A stretch of DNA of 11,635 nucleotides from contig DRLE01000249.1 of NCBI GenBank assembly GCA_011051475.1, positions 1 to 11,635 of the forward strand, written 5' to 3'. Both the position numbers and the translations under genes were made by a program. Within the stretch, counting starts at the first letter, position 1. Each line of letters begins with the position of its first letter. Origin of the DNA: Gammaproteobacteria bacterium (GTDB lineage Bacteria; Pseudomonadota; Gammaproteobacteria; SZUA-229). The notes below the pieces were generated by a model. That model saw only the letters and a program-made list of their open reading frames with translations. It was not told where the DNA came from and made no database searches. Positions 1-6,019 of the stretch are shown here, in pieces.

Positions 1-767
1 GCGCCCGCTGCCATATTGTCGAAGGCCAGCGCTGGGACACCTTTTTCCGCTTCCCGCCCTGCGGCACGGTGGCCGAAATACGCGAAAGCCGGAACCGATC
101 GGGCAGCAAGGCTGTCACAAGCCCTGCAGGAGAGGCAGTCGTGGAAGACTACAGCGACCTTGGCTGCGTAGAATGCCACATGCCGGTGGTGGAACGCGCA
201 CTGGTTGCTGAAGGAGAAACCCGCCAAACACGCCATCACTACTGGCGCGGCGGCCATGACCCGGCCATGGTCAAACAGGCGCTGAGCATCGACTTTGCGG
301 AATACCCGGCGAATGCCGGCTCAGCTACCGGCCCGGATAACAGCAGCAAACGCGTGTTCCGGCTGATGATAACCAATGTCGGTGCAGCCCATTACGTGCC
401 CACGGGCACACCCGACCGGCACTTAACGGTTCACATACGACTGCGTGACAAGGCCGGCAGGGTGCTCGATGAAGAGCAGCACAGGATTAAACGCACCCTT
501 ATGTGGCGTCCCTTTATTATCGACCTGTGGGATAGCCGGCTGCCACGCTGGCTGCCTCGGCACTATGAATACAGCGTGGATGGCCACAGCCCGGCCGTCA
601 GTATCGAGGCCGAGGTGCGCTACCACCTGCTCGATGAAAACCGCCGTGAACGCATCGACTACAACAATACGACCCCGGTTGATTATGAAATATTCCGCAG
701 GCGGATCATGCTGACACCGGAGCAACACGAAGCTGCTGAACTGGCTGCCGAACAGGCCGCAATATAA
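1..767 (+). CDS. Multiheme c-type cytochrome, C-terminal part (5' end outside window)
   Basis: The reading frame is open from position 3, the first complete codon, through the window edge, so the gene starts upstream; the GTG at 69 is internal. The first readable residues are ARCH, which would complete a CxxCH heme c site if the preceding codon is TGC. A second, certain CxxCH (CVECH) lies at about 171-185. Downstream, a His-rich stretch (RHHYWRGGH) may supply heme ligands. A TN.GAAHYVPTGTPDRHLT segment resembles the region that follows the hemes in cytochrome c554-like multiheme proteins, where a beta-rich C-terminal domain follows. Such proteins are exported and carry electrons in the periplasm or at the membrane. 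The signal peptide and most hemes would be upstream and are not visible. The gene ends 27 bases before the flavoenzyme gene, so co-transcription is likely. Heme count and redox partner cannot be told from this fragment. Confidence 0.72.
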   Translation, partial: ARCHIVEGQRWDTFFRFPPCGTVAEIRESRNRSGSKAVTSPAGEAVVEDYSDLGCVECHMPVVERALVAEGETRQTRHHYWRGGHDPAMVKQALSIDFAEYPANAGSATGPDNSSKRVFRLMITNVGAAHYVPTGTPDRHLTVHIRLRDKAGRVLDEEQHRIKRTLMWRPFIIDLWDSRLPRWLPRHYEYSVDGHSPAVSIEAEVRYHLLDENRRERIDYNNTTPVDYEIFRRRIMLTPEQHEAAELAAEQAAI

Positions 768-794
768 GCAGGAAAAACAACAGGGAGAGCAAAT

Positions 795-2219
795 ATGAAG
801 ACAGCCGATAACAGCAGGCGCGACCTGGTCATTATAGGCGGGGGCGCCGGTGGCCTGGTGGTCGCCAGCGTAGCCGCGCAGCTGGGTCTGAAGGTGACCC
901 TGATTGAAAAGGAGGAAAAACTCGGCGGCGACTGCCTGCACTACGGCTGTGTGCCCAGCAAAACGCTGATCCATGCCGCCAAAGTCGCCTCGCTGATGCG
1001 CCGCGGCGCCGAGTTCGGCCTGCCCGCGATTGAGCCGGCCGTCGATATGACCCGAATCAACGCCCATGTGCAATCGGTTATCGAACAGATCCAGGTACAT
1101 GACGACCCGGATCGTTTTCGCAGCTACGGTTGCGAAGTGCTGTTCGGCGAGGCGGAGTTTATCGACGCGCACAGCGTAAAGGTCAATGCGCAAACCATCA
1201 GGGGCAAACGCTTTGTCATCGCCACCGGCTCACGGCCCTTTATTCCGCCCATTGAGGGCCTTGAAGAGGCCGGCTATCTCACCAATATCGATATTTTCTC
1301 ACTGCAAAAGCTGCCCGCGCGCCTGGTGGTACTCGGTGGCGGCCCCATCGGCCTGGAAATGGCGCAGGCCTTTTCCCGCCTGGGCAGCGAAGTCACCGTC
1401 ATCGAGCGACAGCCGCATCTGCTGCCACAGGAAGACCCGGAAGTCGCCGAGGCGCTGAAGGAAAAACTGCTCAGTGAAGGCCTGAATATTCATACCGATG
1501 TCGGCGCCGAGCGCATTACCCGTGAAGGTGACAGCCGCATTGTGCATTGCAGCAATAACGCAAGTTATACATGTGACCGGCTGCTGGTCGCCGTCGGCCG
1601 TCGCCCCAACTGCGAAAGCCTTGGCCTGGACAGGGCCGGCGTCGATTTTACGCCGCGCGGCATCAGCGTTGATAATCGACAGCGCAGTTCACAGAAACAC
1701 ATCTACGCCGTTGGTGATGTCTGCGGCCCCTACCCCTTTACCCATATGGCCGAATACCAGGCCGGTATTGTTATCAGCAATGCCGTGTTCCGTTTTCCCA
1801 AAAAGACCGACTACCGCGTCGTGCCCTGGGTGACCTATACCGACCCGGAACTGGCTCGCGTCGGCCTGAGCGAACAGCAGGCCATCGAGCAGGGCATAAA
1901 ACCGACGGTGCTGCACTTTGAATTCAGGGGCATCGACCGCGCCCTGTCTGAAGTGGAAACCGATGGCTTTTACAAGCTGGTCACGCATAGAGGCAAAATA
2001 CTCGGCGCTTCCATTCTTGGTCCTCACGCCGGTGAGCTGATCCACGAGATCGTGCTGGCCATGCAGACCCATGCGAAAATCAGCGATATCTCCGCGGCCA
2101 TTCATGCCTATCCGACGCTGGCGCAGATCCATCGCCGTGTGGTGAATTCGGCCTATGCGCCGAAGCTGTTCAGTGCGCGCACGCGCGCATTGGTGAAGTG
2201 GATAAACCGGATTTTTTAG
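795..2219 (+). CDS. FAD-dependent disulfide-type oxidoreductase (dihydrolipoamide dehydrogenase / mercuric reductase-like)
   Basis: A 474-residue class I pyridine nucleotide-disulfide oxidoreductase. Visible in order: the N-terminal FAD Rossmann motif GGGAGG (15-20) with E38; the redox-active pair C47 and C52 in GGDCLHYGCVPSK; the NAD(P) motif GGGPIG (181-186) with E204, which favours NADH by family rules; the second FAD motif AVGDV (305-309); and a C-terminal dimerisation domain with HAYPTLAQ (437-444). In lipoamide dehydrogenase and glutathione reductase a catalytic His and Glu sit five residues apart here; this protein has Y439 and Q444 instead. It also lacks the N-terminal metal-binding domain and C-terminal cysteine pair of true MerA. 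A role as the pyruvate dehydrogenase E3 subunit or as a mercuric reductase is therefore unlikely, and the substrate is unknown. The start has a good ribosome site (AGGGAGAG, 782-789). It follows the cytochrome gene closely, suggesting linked redox roles. Confidence 0.9.
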   Translation: MKTADNSRRDLVIIGGGAGGLVVASVAAQLGLKVTLIEKEEKLGGDCLHYGCVPSKTLIHAAKVASLMRRGAEFGLPAIEPAVDMTRINAHVQSVIEQIQVHDDPDRFRSYGCEVLFGEAEFIDAHSVKVNAQTIRGKRFVIATGSRPFIPPIEGLEEAGYLTNIDIFSLQKLPARLVVLGGGPIGLEMAQAFSRLGSEVTVIERQPHLLPQEDPEVAEALKEKLLSEGLNIHTDVGAERITREGDSRIVHCSNNASYTCDRLLVAVGRRPNCESLGLDRAGVDFTPRGISVDNRQRSSQKHIYAVGDVCGPYPFTHMAEYQAGIVISNAVFRFPKKTDYRVVPWVTYTDPELARVGLSEQQAIEQGIKPTVLHFEFRGIDRALSEVETDGFYKLVTHRGKILGASILGPHAGELIHEIVLAMQTHAKISDISAAIHAYPTLAQIHRRVVNSAYAPKLFSARTRALVKWINRIF

Positions 2220-2228
2220 CCGCCAATT

Positions 2229-2352
2229 ACGCGAAAGGCGCAAAATAAAAACGCGAATCAACAATACCTTGTATTTTTTACTCCCTTTGCGTCTTTCGTG
2301 GACACACAACAGGCTTTTTGCTTTTTTTCGCGACTCTTTGCGTCCTTTGCGG
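2229..2352. repeat. Three copies of a 16-bp TTTGCG-type repeat between convergent genes
   Basis: TTTGCGTCTTTCGTGG (2286-2301) and TTTGCGTCCTTTGCGG (2337-2352) are direct copies with 13 of 16 matches. ACGCGAAAGGCGCAAA (2229-2244) is an inverted copy, also 13 of 16, so 2229-2301 can fold into a long-loop stem. Runs of T (2314-2328) lie nearby. The stretch sits between the stops of two convergent genes, where it could act as a transcription end point for both, but no classic stem plus T-run is clear. It resembles short repeats scattered between genes in many proteobacteria; that relation is inference. Confidence 0.5.
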
Positions 2353-2359
2353 CAAATAT

Positions 2360-3379
2360 TCAATCATCTTTCAGAAGGCCTGCCACATAATCCCCGTAAA
2401 ACGTCTTGGCCACATCCCAGCTGCCGGGATTAATGGAATCGACAATATCGGCATAGACAATCATCGGGCTGATGCCGTCATCATTGTCATCACCGGCAAA
2501 GGCCGGGGTCCAGAATTTTTTATAGACACAGATATCACCGTCATCATCCTCGATCAAACCGTAGTAACTGGCAAAGTCGCGCTGCCGCTGTGGTGAGGAA
2601 AAATACAGGCTGATGGTTTCGGGCATCATAAAAGGGGTGGCTTTGGCAACGATGACTTCACCGCCCCAGACACCGAGAAAATCGGTGGGGCTGGCTTTCT
2701 GCCACCATTTTTCATTGTCACTGCGATAACAGGCCATAAGCTGCTTCGGCCGCAGTTTTTCCAGGTAACCGTCCACCCAGCGCTCGAACAGGCGTTTCTT
2801 GTTGACCAGTTTGCGCTCGCCATCATCGAGAATGTAACCGGAGGCATACAGGTCGTTGATCACCGGGCCGACACTGCCCAGGGCGATATTGATCTTGTTG
2901 GAAATATCACGATAGCTGGCATTGAGGAATGACGGCTGGTTGAAGACAGCAAAAATCAGCTTCAGGCCCGCAGTATTGAAGGCGCGGCCGCGCATACGCT
3001 TTGCCCGCAGGTTCTTGCGCTTTTTGCGCTTTTCAAAGGCATTCAGCCTGTCGCTGCGCAAATACATATTGCCGGAACAGTCAACAAACTGCACCCCGCG
3101 CCGGCGCAGTTTTTCCGCCATCACCGGGTTGACGAAATCGGCAAACAGGATAGCCCGGCCCGGTATGGCCCTGACCTGCGCCATCAGGGTATTGATATCT
3201 TTCTGCGGTGCCCAGGCCTGGGTGAAAACAGGAAAGTTTATGTCATAGGCCTCACTCACGAGGCTGTCTTTCTTTATAGAAAACGGTGCGCGACCGGTAT
3301 CACCATAGCCGCCATCAGCGGACAGGGCATACTCGTTTAACCGGCGCAGCGCCTCGTGCTGTATCTGCTGTTTTTCCAT
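2360..3379 (-). CDS. AbiEi-like winged-helix regulator / type IV antitoxin family, orphan
   Basis: From the ATG at 3379 the product has 339 residues. A GTG four codons upstream (3391) is possible, but GAAGGG (3384-3389) is placed as a ribosome site for the ATG. Features recalling the AbiEi_2 family (transcriptional regulator, type IV toxin-antitoxin antitoxin) are: an N-terminal alpha/beta part with FADFVNPVMAEKLRRRG then FVDCSGNMYLR (about 98-108); a very basic linker (KRKKRKNLRAKRMRGR); a winged-helix segment around SYRDISNKINIALGSVGPVINDLYASGYI; and a C-terminal PMIVYADI region near AKTFYGDYVAGLL. Family members repress their own operon and counteract an AbiEii nucleotidyltransferase toxin. 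No toxin gene lies on either side here: the downstream neighbour is convergent and the upstream one divergent. It may be a stand-alone regulator. Residues 290-302 come from a repeat insertion (separate entry). The family call rests on motif memory, not a search. Confidence 0.72.
   Translation of the reverse strand: MEKQQIQHEALRRLNEYALSADGGYGDTGRAPFSIKKDSLVSEAYDINFPVFTQAWAPQKDINTLMAQVRAIPGRAILFADFVNPVMAEKLRRRGVQFVDCSGNMYLRSDRLNAFEKRKKRKNLRAKRMRGRAFNTAGLKLIFAVFNQPSFLNASYRDISNKINIALGSVGPVINDLYASGYILDDGERKLVNKKRLFERWVDGYLEKLRPKQLMACYRSDNEKWWQKASPTDFLGVWGGEVIVAKATPFMMPETISLYFSSPQRQRDFASYYGLIEDDDGDICVYKKFWTPAFAGDDNDDGISPMIVYADIVDSINPGSWDVAKTFYGDYVAGLLKDD
2473..2514 (-). repeat. Palindromic repeat of the 'TPAFAG' type inserted in the AbiEi-like coding sequence
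   Basis: Read on the minus strand, this stretch begins TTCTGGACCCCGGCCTTTGC and goes on to GATGACAATGATGACGG, encoding WTPAFAGDDNDDG (residues 290-302). Its core is a perfect hairpin, CCGGC-AAAG-GCCGG (2493-2506). The match is to a well-known proteobacterial dispersed palindrome normally found between genes, whose translation gives PAFAG. Here it is in frame, in an acidic, probably surface-exposed loop just before the conserved PMIVYAD segment, so the gene appears intact. Confidence 0.6.
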
Positions 3380-3393
3380 ATCGCCCTTCACTT

Positions 3394-3410
3394 GTTCATG
3401 ATTAATGAAC
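3394..3410. promoter_or_regulatory. Inverted repeat, candidate autoregulatory operator of the AbiEi-like gene
   Basis: GTTCAT (3394-3399) and ATGAAC (3405-3410) form a perfect 6-bp inverted repeat separated by 5 bases. It lies 15 bases upstream of the ATG of the AbiEi-like gene and overlaps where its promoter or early leader should be. AbiEi-type antitoxins are known to bind inverted repeats in their own promoters. A role as the binding site of this protein is inference from position. The rest of the divergent gap (3411-3598) shows GCCCGG (3425-3430) facing CCGGGC (3460-3465), and no convincing promoter for the rightward gene. Confidence 0.4.
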
Positions 3411-3598
3411 TAATCCTAACACAGGCCCGGAGCCTTTATCTCAACTTTTTTACCCGTGACCGGGCGCAATGCTCTTCAGGCAAAACCAAAGCATTACCAA
3501 TAGCGCCATTATTTTATCCGGCATCATGTTTTCTTCGGGCATTCAGCTATGCTTGAACAGGACATAGGCGGCAAACGTCTTATGGCACAAAATACTAA

Positions 3599-5692
3599 AT
3601 GACGGACAAGACCAGACAAATCGACCTGCTTTGCGCGCAGGCGCTGTTCAGGAGCGCTACCGGCTCCAATATTGCCAGTGCCGCCGGCAGCATGCTCGTG
3701 GGCCTCTATTTTTTCCAGAACATGCACGTAAATATGTTCAACTGGATGATTTTTATGTGCATTATTTCCGGCGTACGCATTGTGCAGGCAAGGCGGTTTC
3801 TGCGCAGCTGGGACAAGGCACCCGCTAACACGCCCCTCGACACCACGGTTTTGCTCAGACAGATACGCAGTTACCAGTTCTTGTCCATGGTAGCTGGCAT
3901 TGGCTGGGCCATGCTGACGCTTATGATTCCGGTCAATGCCGAGCCGCTCCACATCAGCATTCTGTATATTGTCCTGTTTTCAATTATGTCGGCCGCCTTT
4001 ATTTCACTGAGCGCGATGCTGAGCATATTTTTCGTCTATATCACACCGGTATTTGTCGCCTCCCTGATTTACTCCCTTCAACTCGGGGAAGGCCAGGCGG
4101 TTTATATAAGCATCGCCATTACGGTTTATTTTCTGTTTGCCACGGTTGCCGGCTATACCATCAACCGGCACTTCAGACAGAATTTCTTCCTGCTGATCGA
4201 AAATGAAGACCTGATTGCACAACTGAGCAATGAAATCACCCAGAAGGAAGCGTACGAAGAGCGTCTTATGCAAAACCAGCAGGACCTCGAAAAAACCGTG
4301 CAACAGCGAACCAGCGAACTCAGCGAGGTAAACAGGGAGCTGAAGGAAGTAAACCGCGCGCTGGTCAGCGAGATTAACGAGCGCCGCCGGATTGAAGCCA
4401 ACCTGCAGCACATGGCGCACCACGACAGCCTGACCAACCTGCCCAACCGCCTGCTGCTCGACGCCCGCCTGAGCCATTCCATCTCCCGCGCCAGGCGCGA
4501 CCAGAGCCGTATTGCCGTTATCTTTATCGACCTCGACCACTTCAAGCTGATCAATGACAGCCTCGGGCACGATATCGGTGACAGGCTGCTGGTAGAAACC
4601 AGCCAGCGCCTGCTTGAATGTGTGCGCGACGAGGATACCGTCGCCCGCCTCGGCGGCGACGAATTCATCATGATTATCGAGCAGGTACATGAGACCGAAC
4701 AGCTCGATATACTGCTGAACAAGGTCATGCAAAAGGTTTCACAACCTCTTTATATCGACGAACACAAGCTGTCGACCTCGGCCAGTATTGGTATCAGCAT
4801 TTTCCCGGATGACGGCGACAGCACCGAGCAGCTGATGCAAAACGCGGATGCAGCCATGTATTACGTCAAGGAGCACGGGCGCCATAAATACCACTTCTAC
4901 ACCCATGATATTTCCGCTTCCAGGGACCGGCTTGCGCTGGAAACCGACCTGAAACAGGCCATCGATAACAATCAGATACTTATCCACTACCAGCCCCAGG
5001 TCTGCCTGAAGTCGAAAAAGATTATCGGTGCCGAGGCCCTGGTTCGCTGGCGCCACCCGGAACGGGGCATACTGGCACCGGCCCAGTTTCTTGAACTGGC
5101 GGAGCATTGCGGCATTATGACGCAAATCGGCGAAAGGGTATTGATGCTGGCCTGCCAGCAGATTGTCAGGTGGAAAAAGCAGGGACTGGATATCGAAAGG
5201 GTCGCCGTCAATATTGCCGGCAGCCAGATTCACAATGGCGACCTGCTCGACGTTGTTCGCCGCACCCTGCAGGATACCGGCTGCAGCAGCGACTGGCTGG
5301 AACTGGAAATTACCGAAGATTTTATTATCAAGGAAACCGCACGCTCCATCGAAACCCTGCAGCAATTGCGCCAGCTTGGCCTGTCCCTGGCCATCGATGA
5401 TTTTGGCATCGGTTATTCATCCTTGAGCCGTTTGAAGCAGCTGCCGGTCAATAAGCTGAAAATCGACCGGGCCTTTATCCGGGATATCACCACAGACATG
5501 GAAGATGCCGCCCTGGTCAATGCTATTATTACCATGGGCAGGAACCTGAATATGAAGCTGATTGCCGAGGGTGTTGAAAACGGCTCACATGAAATTTTTC
5601 TGTCTGCCCACGGCTGTGAATATGCCCAGGGTTTTTACTATGCCAAACCCCTGCCCGCGGACGAACTCGAAGCCATGCTGATGAAGCCCTGA
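3599..5692 (+). CDS. Membrane-anchored GGDEF-EAL protein (cyclic-di-GMP synthesis/breakdown)
   Basis: A 697-residue protein. About six hydrophobic helices fill residues 15-185, forming an integral membrane sensor whose family I do not recognise (MASE-like in layout only). A charged coiled coil follows (about 200-270, with QQRTSELSEVNRELKEVN), then a GGDEF domain (about 272-435) and an EAL domain (about 450-697). The cyclase site is intact (RLGGDEF, 350-356), with an inhibitory RxxD site (R343-D346) five residues before it. The EAL side keeps E479 in EALVRW, the VNIAGSQ Asn, LELEITE, the DDFGIGYSS loop (from 600), the LKIDRAF Lys, AEGVE (656-660) and AQGF. Both activities are therefore possible at the inner membrane. 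An in-frame stop sits directly before the ATG, so 3599 is the first usable start, but it has no clear ribosome site. The TGA of a possible 17-codon upstream frame overlaps it. Confidence 0.93.
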   Translation: MTDKTRQIDLLCAQALFRSATGSNIASAAGSMLVGLYFFQNMHVNMFNWMIFMCIISGVRIVQARRFLRSWDKAPANTPLDTTVLLRQIRSYQFLSMVAGIGWAMLTLMIPVNAEPLHISILYIVLFSIMSAAFISLSAMLSIFFVYITPVFVASLIYSLQLGEGQAVYISIAITVYFLFATVAGYTINRHFRQNFFLLIENEDLIAQLSNEITQKEAYEERLMQNQQDLEKTVQQRTSELSEVNRELKEVNRALVSEINERRRIEANLQHMAHHDSLTNLPNRLLLDARLSHSISRARRDQSRIAVIFIDLDHFKLINDSLGHDIGDRLLVETSQRLLECVRDEDTVARLGGDEFIMIIEQVHETEQLDILLNKVMQKVSQPLYIDEHKLSTSASIGISIFPDDGDSTEQLMQNADAAMYYVKEHGRHKYHFYTHDISASRDRLALETDLKQAIDNNQILIHYQPQVCLKSKKIIGAEALVRWRHPERGILAPAQFLELAEHCGIMTQIGERVLMLACQQIVRWKKQGLDIERVAVNIAGSQIHNGDLLDVVRRTLQDTGCSSDWLELEITEDFIIKETARSIETLQQLRQLGLSLAIDDFGIGYSSLSRLKQLPVNKLKIDRAFIRDITTDMEDAALVNAIITMGRNLNMKLIAEGVENGSHEIFLSAHGCEYAQGFYYAKPLPADELEAMLMKP

Positions 5693-5910
5693 AACCGACA
5701 CGACGATATTCTTTACACTTTTCGACCAAATACCTGTCATTTCTAACAGTTTGCATCATAATGTACTGATATTAGACAAAATGCGTGTTGGTATATTTTA
5801 CACTTTAATCCTGCCGTTTTATGCTGAAATTCATATCTTATTGTAATTCAAGCATTTTTTTATATGTGCACGATTATTGCATAACCAATTTATAAACACT
5901 AACCCTCTTT
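5693..5910 (+). promoter_or_regulatory. AT-rich promoter region in front of the HDOD-kinase gene
   Basis: This stretch is clearly richer in A and T than its neighbours and holds no convincing gene; the longest ATG frame noticed is 25 codons, from 5821. A plausible sigma-70 promoter is TTTACA (5797-5802), a 17-base spacer, then TATGCT (5820-5825). A second -10-like box, TATAAA (5891-5896), has only a poor -35 but would start transcription at about 5902, just before the structured leader. The decamer TTTACACTTT occurs twice (5712-5721 and 5797-5806). No hairpin terminator was seen for the gene upstream. Confidence 0.4.
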
Positions 5911-6013
5911 AGCCGTGCCGCAAGCCGGGCCGAAACGCCCTTCTATGCAAGCCAGAGCTCAAGTTAAAGGGCTCAATTAAACAGTGAGACAAGCCTGAAG
6001 AAACAAGCCTGAA
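5911..6013 (+). other. Structured leader with two hairpins and an 11-bp direct repeat
   Basis: GGGC-CGAAAC-GCCC (5927-5940) and GAGCTC-AAGTTAAA-GGGCTC (5955-5974, one G-U pair) can form short RNA stems. GCAAGCC occurs before each stem (5920-5926 and 5947-5953). ACAAGCCTGAA is repeated at 5989-5999 and 6003-6013, right before the start codon, where no ribosome site is visible. The order is suggestive of a regulatory leader, but the stems are short and it does not fit the cyclic-di-GMP riboswitch consensus I know. Confidence 0.3.
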
Positions 6014-6019
6014 CACCCG

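Noticed and set aside
423..1193. A 256-codon minus-strand open frame across the cytochrome and flavoenzyme genes
   Set aside because: It overlaps two clear plus-strand genes and their junction and has no family motifs.
795..2219. True mercuric reductase or E3 lipoamide dehydrogenase
   Set aside because: The MerA N-terminal metal-binding domain and C-terminal cysteines are absent, and the E3 catalytic His-Glu pair is replaced by Tyr and Gln.
5821..5895. A 25-codon plus-strand frame in the AT-rich gap
   Set aside because: It overlaps the proposed -10 box, has no ribosome site and could arise by chance in AT-rich sequence.
5911..5980. Cyclic-di-GMP-I (GEMM) riboswitch
   Set aside because: A GAAA loop and a GCAAGCC motif recall parts of it, but the order and the conserved ACGCAAAGCC segment do not match the consensus I know; kept only as an unassigned structured leader.
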